Assembly: GCF_018413605.1 (NCBI RefSeq)
Contig: NZ_JAHCDN010000001.1
Span: forward strand, 1,488,001-1,552,000
Direction of reading: 5' to 3'
From: Variovorax sp. PCZ-1
GTDB taxonomy: Bacteria; Pseudomonadota; Gammaproteobacteria; Burkholderiales; Burkholderiaceae_C
Length of the DNA: 64,000 bases
Position numbers and translations under genes: made by a program. Below, in pieces: positions 28,992 through 37,231 of this stretch (its first letter is position 1; the number at the start of each line of letters is the position of its first letter). The notes under the pieces are model-generated. The model searched no databases. It saw only the letters and a list, made by a program, of their open reading frames with translations, and had not been told where the DNA came from.

Positions 28992-30071
28992 TCATGGAAG
29001 TGGAATGGTGATTTTGAATTCCGTTCTTCCGGGCTGGCTTTCCACTTCGATCAAACCCTCGTGCTGTTGCACAAAGGTCTGCGCCAAAGTCAGCCCGAGA
29101 CCGGAGCCGCCTTCTCTGCCACTGACCAGCGGGTAGAAAATGCGATCCTTGATCTCGGGTGGAATGCCAGGCCCGTTGTCCTGAATATGCAATTCCAGTG
29201 CCAACCTGTGGCGGCGCTTGCCTAAAGTGACTTGCCTAGCGATTCGTGTTTTGAAAACAATGCGGGCATCGCCTTCTGCCATACGCTCAGGCAGCACTTG
29301 CGCGGCGTTGTGGGCGATATTGAGCACCGTTTGAATCAGTTGCTCCTTGTCGCCTCTGAAATCGGGGATGGAGGTGTCATAGTCGCGCACGACCTTCAGG
29401 CCTTTGGGAAATTCCGCCACGATCAGGGAGCGCACCCGCTCACACACCTCATGAATGTTCACATCGCCAATCTCGCGTGGCTTGCGATGCGGCTCCAGCA
29501 GGCGATCCACCAAGGTTTGCAAGCGATCCGCCTCATGGATGATGACTTGGGTGTATTCGGTGAGGCTCTTAGCTTTTTCGGTATCTGAGAGCTCCAATTG
29601 CAGAAGCTGCGCGGCGCCGCGAATGCCGCCTAATGGATTTTTGATCTCGTGCGCCAGATTGCGAATCAGCTCTTTGTTGGCCAGAGCTTGCGTCGCATTG
29701 CGTTCCTCACGATCGAGCTTTTCTTGGGCTTCCTGCGGCAGCATCTCCACGATCACTTCTAAGCGATCTTCGGTTTGCGTGATGATCACATGAACCGGAA
29801 TGGGCTCTGCTGCCAACCTGGAGCCATGCGGCTGCAAAAGCGCGTCGTAGCGCAGAGACGCAAAGGCATTGGCCGCCACGCCATCTAGCGCTGCTTGCAG
29901 GGCTTGTGGCTCCACAAAATCCTTGCAGAGATTGCTACTCTCAATCGCGCGACGCGACGCACCCAAAGCATCTTCGAGCGCAGCGTTGGCATAGATCACT
30001 TGACCACGCAAATCCACCACGGCCACAAGGCTGGAGAGTAAATCAAAGGCTTGGAAGCGGGTGCGCGGCAT
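28992..30071 (-). CDS. ntrB: Nitrogen regulatory sensor kinase NtrB
   Basis: The product has 359 residues from the ATG at 30071 (MPRTRFQAF); a TTG seven codons upstream is possible. A PAS domain is at the N-terminus. The phospho-acceptor helix NLAHEIKNPLGGIRGAAQLL and the ATPase boxes DNGPGIP and GREGGSGLGLTLAQ follow. No transmembrane segment is present, as expected for this cytoplasmic PII-controlled kinase/phosphatase of NtrC. It precedes ntrC by about 40 bases and is separated from the glnA side by a terminator. Confidence 0.94.
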   Translation of the reverse strand: MPRTRFQAFDLLSSLVAVVDLRGQVIYANAALEDALGASRRAIESSNLCKDFVEPQALQAALDGVAANAFASLRYDALLQPHGSRLAAEPIPVHVIITQTEDRLEVIVEMLPQEAQEKLDREERNATQALANKELIRNLAHEIKNPLGGIRGAAQLLQLELSDTEKAKSLTEYTQVIIHEADRLQTLVDRLLEPHRKPREIGDVNIHEVCERVRSLIVAEFPKGLKVVRDYDTSIPDFRGDKEQLIQTVLNIAHNAAQVLPERMAEGDARIVFKTRIARQVTLGKRRHRLALELHIQDNGPGIPPEIKDRIFYPLVSGREGGSGLGLTLAQTFVQQHEGLIEVESQPGRTEFKITIPLP

Positions 30072-30103
30072 GTTGGAGGACGATAAATGCAATTCAAATG
30101 CAA

Positions 30104-30133
30104 TGAAAAAAGGGGCTTGATCAAGCCCCTCTA
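30104..30133 (-). terminator. Intrinsic terminator
   Basis: The perfect palindrome GGGGCTTGATCAAGCCCC (30112-30129) is followed on the minus strand by six T residues. It ends the DUF4124 transcript before ntrB. Confidence 0.8.
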
Positions 30134-30153
30134 TGGTAATGCGATGAAACAGC

Positions 30154-30729
30154 TTACCTGCTGGCTGAGCTAGGCTGGGTGCGGCCGATCTCGCGTTTGA
30201 TGCCCGCGATATCGCTGTCGTTGCGGGCGATTTGGGCTTTCATCTCTTTCACGCGATCAAGATAGAGCTGGTTGTTGCGCATTTCTGCACCGCGCTTCTC
30301 TGGCTCGCCGTTGTTGTATTCCTTGAGCAATTCGGCCTGCTTGGCTTCCACCTTTTTGAGTTCGGATTCGAGGATGGCGCGGGCATCGCTGTCACGGTTG
30401 CGCTGCTCGGCGGTATCGATTCGGCTGGGAGCGGGTGCGGCATTGCCGGCTGGCGTGGCTGCTGCGACGCGCACATCGCCGCTGCCTGCGGCTGGTGCAC
30501 GTGGTTTGGGCGCTGTGACGACAGTGAGATTGCCGCCTTCCACCAATTTGCAGCCTTTCTCGGCGGCGGTGGTGGCATTGTTGGTGTATTCGTTGCCCGA
30601 GCAGCGGTAGATGCGGTCTTGCGCAAAAGCGCTCGTGGCAAACAAAGCGGCAATGCTCACTACTAAAAGATGAGCACTCCGCGCAGATTCCATGCCGGCA
30701 AACGGCTGATTCTTCATAAAATTCTTCAT
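30154..30729 (-). CDS. Exported DUF4124-like protein with coiled coil
   Basis: The product has 191 residues from the ATG at 30729, which has GGAG in front. A signal peptide ends near TSAFAQ. The mature start DRIYRCSGNEYTNNA is DUF4124-like. A helical region rich in Glu and Lys follows (ESELKKVEAKQAELLKEYNN). The first part of the signal peptide (residues 7-23, FAGMESARSA) is encoded by a family A repeat. The role is unknown. It lies between glnA and ntrBC on the same strand but has terminators on both sides, so it is probably a separate unit. Confidence 0.8.
   Translation of the reverse strand: MKNFMKNQPFAGMESARSAHLLVVSIAALFATSAFAQDRIYRCSGNEYTNNATTAAEKGCKLVEGGNLTVVTAPKPRAPAAGSGDVRVAAATPAGNAAPAPSRIDTAEQRNRDSDARAILESELKKVEAKQAELLKEYNNGEPEKRGAEMRNNQLYLDRVKEMKAQIARNDSDIAGIKREIGRTQPSSASR
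30661..30712 (+). repeat. Family A repeat, copy 10, in a signal peptide
   Basis: It lies opposite to the gene's orientation and encodes AGMESARSA in the favoured reading frame, at the start of the DUF4124-like protein. Confidence 0.85.
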
Positions 30730-30825
30730 ACAACGGCTCCAAGTACATTTTGAGCGTGAACTCGCAGTATGAAGCAATTTCTCAAATGTCGCAAATAACT
30801 TATTGTTCTATAAGGATTTATTCAT

Positions 30826-30854
30826 AAAAAAAGGACGGTGAACCGTCCTTTTTT
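30826..30854 (-). terminator. glnA terminator
   Basis: AAAGGACGGT pairs with ACCGTCCTTT around a two-base loop, with A and T runs on both sides, 18 bases after the glnA stop codon. Confidence 0.85.
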
Positions 30855-30871
30855 CGTCACACTGGAACGAA

Positions 30872-32287
30872 TTACAGTGAATAGTACATGTCGAACTCGA
30901 TTGGATGCGTCGTCATGCGGAAACGCGTGACTTCTTGCATCTTGAGTTCGATGTAAGCGTCGATCATGCTGTCGGAGAACACGCCGCCTTTGGTCAAGAA
31001 GCTGCGGCCCTTGTCCAGATAGTCGAGCGCTTGATCCAAGCTGTGGCAGACGGTTGGCACTTTTGCATCTTCCTCTGGGGGCAGATGGTAGAGATCCTTC
31101 GTCGCGGCTTCGCCTGGATGGATTTTGTTTTCCACGCCGTCGAGACCCGCCATAAGCATCGCTGCAAAGCCGAGGTAAGGGTTCATCAGTGGATCTGGGA
31201 AGCGAGCCTCGATGCGGCGGGCTTTGTCAGAAGCAACGTGAGGAATACGGATCGAAGCAGAGCGATTGCGGCTGGAGTAAGCCAGCTTCACAGGCGCTTC
31301 GAAACCAGGAACCAAGCGCTTGTAGCTGTTGGTGCCAGGGTTGGTGATCGCGTTCAGAGCGCGAGCATGCTTGATGATGCCGCCGATGTAGTACAGGGCG
31401 AAATCAGACAGGCCTGCGTAGCCGTTGCCAGCAAACAGGTTCTTGCCGTCTTTCCAGACGGACTGGTGAACGTGCATACCGGAACCGTTGTCGCCAACGA
31501 GTGGCTTGGGCATGAAGGTAGCGGTTTTGCCATAGGCGTTTGCCACGTTCCAGACGGTGTACTTCAAGAGCTGTGTCCAGTCAGCGCGCTGCACCAGCGT
31601 GCTGAATTTCGTGCCGATTTCGTTTTGGCCAGCGCCAGCGACTTCGTGGTGGAACACTTCAACGGGGATGCCGAGCGATTCGAGAATCAGGCTCATCTCA
31701 GCGCGCATGTCTTGCGTGCTGTCAACGGGAGGCACTGGGAAGTAGCCGCCTTTAACTGTTGGGCGATGGCCTTTGTTGCCGCCTTCGATTTTCTTGGAGG
31801 TGTTCCAAGGAGCCTCGTACTCGTCGATCTTGACGAAAGAGCCAGACATGTCTGCACCCCAACGCACGTCGTCGAAGATGAAGAATTCTGGCTCGGGGCC
31901 GAAGTAAGCGGTGTCGCCGTGGCCGGAAGACTTGAGGTAGGCTTCAGCGCGCTTGGCAATCGAACGTGGATCACGGTCGTAGGCCTTGCCATCACCAGGT
32001 TCCAACACATCGCAAGAGAGGATCAGGGTCGTCTCTTCGAAGAAAGGATCGATGTTGGCGGTGGTTGGGTCTGGCATGAGCAACATGTCAGAGGCTTCAA
32101 TGCCCTTCCAGCCAGCGATAGAAGAACCATCAAACGCGTGGCCTTCTTTGAACTTGCCTTCGTCGAAATGGGACACAGGCACGGAAACGTGCTGCTCTTT
32201 GCCTTTGGTATCGGTGAAACGGAAATCGACGAATTTGACTTCGTTGTCTTTCACCATCTTGATCACGTCTGCGACGGTCTTGGCCAT
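30872..32287 (-). CDS. glnA: Glutamine synthetase, type I
   Basis: The product has 471 residues from the ATG at 32287, preceded by AGGAG; the frame is open further upstream but that part is leader. The family signatures are complete: [13 protein letters not shown], the ATP-binding region and [20 protein letters not shown]. The adenylylation Tyr is in [10 protein letters not shown], so activity is probably controlled by GlnE. It makes glutamine from glutamate and ammonia. Its promoter carries sigma-54 and NtrC sites, and ntrB/ntrC lie just downstream, the usual nitrogen-control cluster. Confidence 0.97.
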   Translation of the reverse strand: MAKTVADVIKMVKDNEVKFVDFRFTDTKGKEQHVSVPVSHFDEGKFKEGHAFDGSSIAGWKGIEASDMLLMPDPTTANIDPFFEETTLILSCDVLEPGDGKAYDRDPRSIAKRAEAYLKSSGHGDTAYFGPEPEFFIFDDVRWGADMSGSFVKIDEYEAPWNTSKKIEGGNKGHRPTVKGGYFPVPPVDSTQDMRAEMSLILESLGIPVEVFHHEVAGAGQNEIGTKFSTLVQRADWTQLLKYTVWNVANAYGKTATFMPKPLVGDNGSGMHVHQSVWKDGKNLFAGNGYAGLSDFALYYIGGIIKHARALNAITNPGTNSYKRLVPGFEAPVKLAYSSRNRSASIRIPHVASDKARRIEARFPDPLMNPYLGFAAMLMAGLDGVENKIHPGEAATKDLYHLPPEEDAKVPTVCHSLDQALDYLDKGRSFLTKGGVFSDSMIDAYIELKMQEVTRFRMTTHPIEFDMYYSL

Positions 32288-32354
32288 CAAATGCTCCTGG
32301 TTGGTTGGATGATTGAGAAAATATTCGAGGTTGTAGCTCTTAGGCCTAACTGTA

Positions 32355-32370
32355 TGCACAAGTCGTGCCA
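32355..32370 (-). promoter_or_regulatory. Sigma-54 promoter of glnA
   Basis: On the minus strand TGGCACGACTTGTGCA has the required GG-N10-GC spacing of -24/-12 promoters. Transcription would start near 32344, giving a leader of about 57 bases. Confidence 0.75.
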
Positions 32371-32488
32371 CAGAACAGTGCAATAAATGCTCTTCGCGAA
32401 ACCCTTGATTGTGCGCGATTTTTGACCTGGATTCAGCTTCTAGATGTACGCCTGACGGCGAACTGAATCTCAAAGACGCGCTTATTTG

Positions 32489-32523
32489 TGCACGATCATG
32501 GTGCAATGCACGAAATTCGTGCA
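32489..32523. promoter_or_regulatory. Two NtrC enhancer sites upstream of glnA
   Basis: TGCACGATCATGGTGCA (32489-32505) and TGCACGAAATTCGTGCA (32507-32523) both fit TGCAC-N7-GTGCA, the NtrC dyad. They stand about 145-180 bases upstream of the predicted start, a normal enhancer distance. Confidence 0.75.
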
Positions 32524-32555
32524 TTTCCAAAAGTGCCACGAAATGGTGCGTAGAT

Positions 32556-33362
32556 TTATCTGCTCAGTTCTGGGCCCAGCTTAGCGCCAAACTTTGCCAA
32601 ACCTGCGAGCAGCTGCGCATAGGCGGCATCCAACACGCCTTGGCCTTTCACGCCCAGCTCGATGTGCCTTCCGTATTGCGGATGATCCACGCTCGGCAGG
32701 CTAAACACCTTGATGCCCGGATGATCCGCTTCCACCTGCTCCATCAGCGGCGTGAGCGTGGCCTCCATCGCGCCCATCACGATCACGGATTTTTCTTGCG
32801 TTGATACGGCGCGATGCAGATTCTTGTATGTCGTATCCAGCACCCATTCCATCATGGGCCAGGCCATCACGGGAAAGCCAGGAAAGAAATGCACGCTGCC
32901 GCAGCTGAAGCCTGCGATCTTGTTATACGGATTGGGAATGATCTCTGCGCCCACAGGAAACACGCCCATGTTGAGCCGATGAATATTGTCTGGGCGATCA
33001 GGCTCATAAGGCACGCCCTGCTCTTTCGCCACATCTTGCATGCGCTCGCGAATCAGCGCCTCGGCTTGGCGGTGCAAAGCCAGCTCGCGGCCCAGCGCCT
33101 TGGCAGCGCATTGGCGGGTATGGTCATCCGGCGTAGCGCCGATGCCGCCGGTGGAAAACACGATATCGCCTGAATCAAAGGCGCGTTTTAAAGCAGCCGT
33201 GATGCGCTGCGGATCATCGCCCACATATTCCGCACCTTCTAGCGCAAGCCCTCGTGTGGCGAGTAATTCAATGGCTTTGGAGAGGTGTTTGTCTTGGCGC
33301 TTGCCGGAGAGGATTTCATCGCCAACGATGATGAGGTGAAAACGTGGGTTAGGAGCTGTCAT
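32556..33362 (-). CDS. CinA-like molybdopterin-binding (MoCF) domain protein
   Basis: The product has 268 residues, the N-terminal MoCF-type domain only. [17 protein letters not shown] and [20 protein letters not shown] are the family marks. The C-terminal nicotinamide-nucleotide deamidase domain of full-length CinA is missing, as in the short form annotated competence/damage-inducible protein A in many betaproteobacteria. It probably binds or hydrolyses a nucleotide. It overlaps the stop of the EI24 gene by four bases and is translationally coupled to it. Confidence 0.85.
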   Translation of the reverse strand: MTAPNPRFHLIIVGDEILSGKRQDKHLSKAIELLATRGLALEGAEYVGDDPQRITAALKRAFDSGDIVFSTGGIGATPDDHTRQCAAKALGRELALHRQAEALIRERMQDVAKEQGVPYEPDRPDNIHRLNMGVFPVGAEIIPNPYNKIAGFSCGSVHFFPGFPVMAWPMMEWVLDTTYKNLHRAVSTQEKSVIVMGAMEATLTPLMEQVEADHPGIKVFSLPSVDHPQYGRHIELGVKGQGVLDAAYAQLLAGLAKFGAKLGPELSR

Positions 33363-34279
33363 GGAAGTTTTTTAGGAGAAACATCAGTGATCGTGTTGTC
33401 TGGCGCAGGCGTACGATTCACTATCAAATCAGGAGCACTCTGCGCAGATTCTATGCCGGCAACCATCGGTTTTGGCTTAGAAATATCTTCTTTACGTATA
33501 CGATCCAGCGCGTCCATACAAAAATGCGCAAACCACAGCGATGAAAACGCAAATACCAGCGTGTAAACCCAAATCGCCGCCACGATGAAGATCGGCGCGA
33601 ACACGACGAACATCACGCCCGAAGCCCAAAGCAACGTAGGCGCAGCGCCCAGATAGCCCGCCACCACGCCCATGCCCAAGAGCTGCATGCGATGGCGCTT
33701 CATCACTTCCCTGCGCTCCTCGGCGCTGGCATGCTCAGCCAAGGCATCAAAAGCCATCACGCGATACGTGAGCCAGCCCCAAATCAGCGGCGGCACGATC
33801 AAAATCAAGGGCGGAATCAGCCACAGCGGGATCGAAGCAAGCAGCGCGATCACGGCCATCACCACCGCGCCAAACGACCACATCACACTCGCAAAAATCC
33901 CCGCACCCTTCTTGCGCTCCAGCTTGTCAAAGCGCCGCTCCGCCACCAAAGACACCATCGCCGGTGTCATGAGAAAAGCCACAAACAGCAGCGAGCCGAT
34001 CACCACCAGCGGTGTAGCCGCGAGAATCACAAACAGCGGCGCAATCGCAGCCTTCAGCCCTCCAAAGCCCATGCCCTCCAGCCAACCAATCCCACGCGAG
34101 AGCCAATCGCTACTGAGCAGCCAAGCATTGACTGTTGTGATCGTGCTGTCCCAAAAGAAATAGCCAAACACACCGGCGATGGCCACCATCAGCACCAAAG
34201 GCACGAGCGAGAGCGCGATCACGCGCGGGTGCAGGCAATACGCAGCAGCGCGCCAGAAGGCATCCAAAATCTGTTTCAT
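33359..34279 (-). CDS. EI24/CysZ-like membrane protein with repeat-encoded tail
   Basis: The product has 306 residues with several long hydrophobic segments (about residues 20-45, 80-110, 130-165, 200-245). The N-terminal FWRAAAYCLHPRVIALSLVP is typical of EI24-domain proteins, related to the sulfate permease CysZ. After the last membrane segment a soluble tail follows, of which residues 268-287 (including AGIESAQSAP) come from a family A repeat. It is cotranscribed with the CinA-like gene. The transported solute is unproven. Confidence 0.82.
   Translation of the reverse strand: MKQILDAFWRAAAYCLHPRVIALSLVPLVLMVAIAGVFGYFFWDSTITTVNAWLLSSDWLSRGIGWLEGMGFGGLKAAIAPLFVILAATPLVVIGSLLFVAFLMTPAMVSLVAERRFDKLERKKGAGIFASVMWSFGAVVMAVIALLASIPLWLIPPLILIVPPLIWGWLTYRVMAFDALAEHASAEERREVMKRHRMQLLGMGVVAGYLGAAPTLLWASGVMFVVFAPIFIVAAIWVYTLVFAFSSLWFAHFCMDALDRIRKEDISKPKPMVAGIESAQSAPDLIVNRTPAPDNTITDVSPKKLP
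33419..33478 (+). repeat. Family A repeat, copy 11, in an EI24 gene
   Basis: A near-consensus copy: CTATCAAATCAGGAGCACTC, then TGCGCAGATTCTATGCCGGC. It is read in reverse by the gene as AGIESAQSA, part of the C-terminal tail. Confidence 0.9.
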
Positions 34280-34606
34280 GCGCTAAGGATACAGGGATTT
34301 GCTTTTGCTTTGCTGCCTTGTGCGTTGATCCACGGCTTCGCTTTGGACACGACCCGCTCACCTGCCACGTGACGTGCCCGAAAAAGCCGAGGCCTTTCCT
34401 GATGGTGCTCTTACCGGGATACTACGAGCTGCGATCTTTTGTAGCAATGATTACGTGGTTGGCCGCGCCCGACCGGGAAAGGCTTCGTTTTTTCAGACCC
34501 ATCACGCGGCGGATTGAGGTTTCTGGTATGTCGCTTTGCTCCTCATAAAATACATCCTGCTTTGCACCTTGTTTGCTTTAATTCCTAGGCTCAATAGCGC
34601 TTAATC
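34280..34606. other. Gene-free interval holding islet boundary element L
   Basis: No convincing gene lies here. A short frame across it (34318-34548) is the translation of the repeat element and has no start or composition support. The interval carries the left inverted element (34336-34520). Confidence 0.6.
34336..34520 (+). repeat. Inverted structured element, left copy
   Basis: About 185 bp, roughly 80% identical by eye to the reverse complement of 35861-36044. Inside, arms at 34377-34405 and 34468-34497 can pair (GCCTTTCC with GGGAAAGGC), ending in TTCGTTTTTT. Confidence 0.8.
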
Positions 34607-35293
34607 ATGATCAAGCCATTTCTTACCCTTTTTATTGCCTCAGTCCTTTCGGCTCAGGTGTTATCACAACCATCACGCGGCTTCGACGATAGTGCAACGA
34701 ATCTGATGGTCGTCCTTCGTGAATCGCCGGGCGTAAACAAGCAAACCGAGACACTTGTGCCGACTGGCAAGGCCAAGGCTAAACTCCAAGACGGTCGAGA
34801 GATTGAGATCGACACAGGTTGGTTCGAGTACCTTGGTGACATGCATGTTCGATTTGTCTTCGACACACCTACCAGCATGCCAAACGCATCGCCCAAAGAT
34901 CTTGAGCGTCTTGCGCTTACGCCAGATGCCGCTCTTGAACTCGCTGTTCGCAACATCAAACGCGTATATGGCAACCCGCAAACTGTGCCTTGGAATGACC
35001 TTTTTGAAGTCAAAGGTAAATCTCCAGACTTGGACAGCAGCTACTTCTTGGACAAAGACTTCTGGAACGCCCAACTAAAAAAGCACCCTGAAGGTGTTGT
35101 AGCGCTTGTAGCCAAGCGAGGAGGCTTGCTGTTTGCACCGCTGACGGACGTCAAAGCTGTTGATGGAATGAAAAAATCAGTTGCCCATTTGCATTCAAGC
35201 AGTGAGCGCATGCGCGTCTCTTCAGCGCTCTACTTATTCAAAGAAGGCAAATGGTCGGTGTACCAAGCCCCTGCTGCTGCGCGCCCGCAGTGA
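34607..35293 (+). CDS. Hypothetical exported protein in an islet
   Basis: The product has 228 residues. A signal peptide covers about the first 20 (LFIASVLSAQVLSQ). I recognise no domain in the rest; it is mixed alpha/beta with a repeated theme of charged strands (EIEIDTGWFEYLGDMHVRF). The region looks slightly more AT-rich than the neighbours. With the NUDIX gene it lies between two inverted copies of a structured element, so it may have been acquired as a unit. The function is unknown. Confidence 0.7.
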   Translation: MIKPFLTLFIASVLSAQVLSQPSRGFDDSATNLMVVLRESPGVNKQTETLVPTGKAKAKLQDGREIEIDTGWFEYLGDMHVRFVFDTPTSMPNASPKDLERLALTPDAALELAVRNIKRVYGNPQTVPWNDLFEVKGKSPDLDSSYFLDKDFWNAQLKKHPEGVVALVAKRGGLLFAPLTDVKAVDGMKKSVAHLHSSSERMRVSSALYLFKEGKWSVYQAPAAARPQ

Positions 35294-35322
35294 GACAGAC
35301 CCCATCTACCTAGCCACTCAAC

Positions 35323-35778
35323 ATGAAACATCGCATAGCTGCCGGTGTCATTGTCGAACATGACCACCGTATCTTGCTTGTCCGTCACACAAAGCCCGAC
35401 GTGTATGACTTCTGGGTCGCTCCGGGCGGTGGTGCGGAAGGGACTGAAGACTTGCTTGCCACTGCCAAGCGCGAAGTCTTCGAAGAAAGTGGGCTACATG
35501 TTGAGCCTCTTCAACTTGCTTACATTGAAGAGTTCTCAAACCCTCACACTCGTGAATGCAAGCTATGGTTCACCGGACGACTGCTCGGCGGCAAGATCAG
35601 CACCGAGGCGGTTGAGGCGAAACGCGAGCACATCACTGAAGCCGCTTGGCTGAGCAAGAGCGAGTTTGAAGGAAAGACGGTCTTTCCTCCTATGCTTCAT
35701 GCTGAATACTGGAAAGACAAAGAGAATGGCTTCGCCTTTCCTCGCTACGTTGGGCTGCGTGCCATGGAGTTCTACTAA
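35323..35778 (+). CDS. NUDIX hydrolase
   Basis: The product has 151 residues. The Nudix box is complete, from GGAEGTE to REVFEESGL (G-x5-E-x7-REVFEESGL pattern). The family cleaves nucleoside diphosphates linked to another group; the short single-domain form and the start MKHRIAAGVIVEHDHRILLV resemble NUDIX proteins of broad or unknown specificity. It follows the hypothetical exported protein by about 30 bases inside the islet. No specific substrate is proposed. Confidence 0.9.
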   Translation: MKHRIAAGVIVEHDHRILLVRHTKPDVYDFWVAPGGGAEGTEDLLATAKREVFEESGLHVEPLQLAYIEEFSNPHTRECKLWFTGRLLGGKISTEAVEAKREHITEAAWLSKSEFEGKTVFPPMLHAEYWKDKENGFAFPRYVGLRAMEFY

Positions 35779-35784
35779 TTTAAC

Positions 35785-35844
35785 GCTAAATTGCCACCTC
35801 GCCGGCATAGAATCTGCACAAACAGCTACGAAATTCATAGTAAG
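35785..35844 (-). repeat. Family A repeat, copy 12
   Basis: Intergenic, after the NUDIX gene. CGCCGGCATAGAATCTGC is followed by AGCTACGAAATTCATAG. Confidence 0.8.
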
Positions 35845-35860
35845 CAGCGACGCGCCAACC

Positions 35861-36044
35861 ACCTCCACCCGCTACGTGATGGATCTGAAAAAACGAAGGC
35901 TTTCTTAGTCGGGCGCGGCCAACCATGCAATCATCGCTACAAAAGATGGCAGCTCGGGAAACCATGCACAGAGCGCCGATAAGAAAGCCCTCGGCTTTTT
36001 CGGGCACGTCACGTGGCAGGCGAGCGGGTCGCGTGTGAGCGAAG
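35861..36044 (-). repeat. Inverted structured element, right copy
   Basis: The inverted partner of 34336-34520. Its own arms (35885-35912 and 35977-36004) pair as GGCTTTCTTA with TAAGAAAGCC, different bases from the left copy but still complementary. Confidence 0.8.
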
Positions 36045-36124
36045 CAAGCGCGTAAACAGAACCAAAGCCCAGAACAATGCGAAAATAGCGGATTAACCAG
36101 TAATTCACCGCAAAGCACTCAATC

Positions 36125-37229
36125 ATGGACGCAGAACAAATCAACGCCATCGGCAGCAAACTCACCGATCTGGCCGCCCGCACCCTCGATCTTCGGGGGT
36201 ATCTTTGACTACGAGAAGAAGTCACACCGTCTCGATGAAGTCAATGCCGCGTTAGAAGACCCGACCGTCTGGAACGATCCGAAAAAAGCCCAGGAGCTGG
36301 GCAAAGAAAAGCGCCAGCTTGAAACTGTGGTGGGCAATCTCACGACGCTGGATCGTGATTTGACTGATAACACCGAGCTCTACGAGATGAGCAAAGAGGA
36401 AGGCGATATCGCTAGCCTCAAAACGATTGCTGATGATGCAGCCCGCCTCGAATCCATCGTCAAAGACCTCGAATTCAAGCGCATGTTCAATCAGCCCGCT
36501 GACCCGAGCCATGCCTTCCTAGACATTCAAGCCGGCGCAGGCGGCACAGAAGCTTGCGATTGGGCGAGCATGCTCTTGCGCCAATACCTGCGCTACGCCG
36601 AGCGCAAAGGCTTCAAAGCCATCATTGACGAAGAAACGCCCGGCGATGTGGCCGGTATCCGCTCGGCCAGTATCAAGATCGAGGGCGATTACGCATTTGG
36701 CCTGCTGCGCACGGAAACTGGCGTGCATCGCTTGGTGCGCAAATCGCCTTTCGATTCATCGGGCGGGAGGCACACCAGCTTTGCCAGCGTTTTTGTCTAT
36801 CCCGAGGTGGACGACACGATTGAGATCGACATCAACCCGGCTGATGTGCGAACCGACACCTATCGCGCATCCGGCGCAGGCGGCCAGCACATCAACAAGA
36901 CCGATTCCGCTGTGCGCCTCACGCACATTCCCACCAACATCGTCGTCACCTGCCAAGATGGCCGCAGCCAACACAGCAACCGCGATGTCGCATGGAAGCG
37001 CCTGCGCTCGCGCCTGTACGACTTTGAGATGCGCAAGCGCATGGAAGCGCAGCAAAAGCTCGAAGACACGAAGACCGACGTGGGCTGGGGCCACCAAATT
37101 CGCAGTTACGTACTGGACAACAGCCGCATCAAAGACCTGCGCACCGGCGTGGAGATTTCTGCAACGCAGAAAGTGCTGGACGGCGACTTGGACGATTTCA
37201 TTGAGGCCAGCCTGAAACAAGGAGTTTGA
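36125..37229 (+). CDS. prfB: Peptide chain release factor 2 (programmed +1 frameshift)
   Basis: The first part runs from the ATG at 36125 to the in-frame TGA at 36206-36208. The classic slippage site, CGGGGGTATCTTTGAC, lies there; ribosomes shift +1 on CTT and continue in the frame that ends at 37229, giving about 367 residues. The catalytic GGQ motif ([20 protein letters not shown]) is intact. RF2 reads UGA and UAA and controls its own level through this shift. It is followed after two bases by kdsA. PrmC, encoded at 58162, methylates the GGQ glutamine. Confidence 0.96.
36185..36210 (+). promoter_or_regulatory. prfB programmed frameshift signal
   Basis: A GGGGG-containing Shine-Dalgarno-like stretch sits three bases before the slippery CTT followed by TGA and C. 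This is the standard autoregulatory site of bacterial prfB. Confidence 0.95.
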
Positions 37230-37231
37230 TC

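Larger units (their letters stand above)
35779..36124. other. Gene-free interval before prfB
   Basis: This 346-base gap holds a family A repeat (35785-35844), the right inverted element (35861-36044) and about 80 bases that must include the prfB promoter. I see no gene. Confidence 0.6.

Noticed and set aside
30905-32386. A 493-codon open frame opposite glnA
   Set aside because: It is the antisense shadow of a highly conserved gene with biased codons; no start signal or recognisable product.
34318-34548. A small protein encoded in the left islet element, with a similar peptide in the right one (around 35905-36225)
   Set aside because: The shared peptide (CHVTCPKKPR) only reflects DNA identity of the inverted elements; neither frame has a good start and they end at different places.
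36125-36208. prfB as a pseudogene because of the in-frame TGA
   Set aside because: The stop sits in the canonical programmed frameshift site and both frames join into a full-length RF2.
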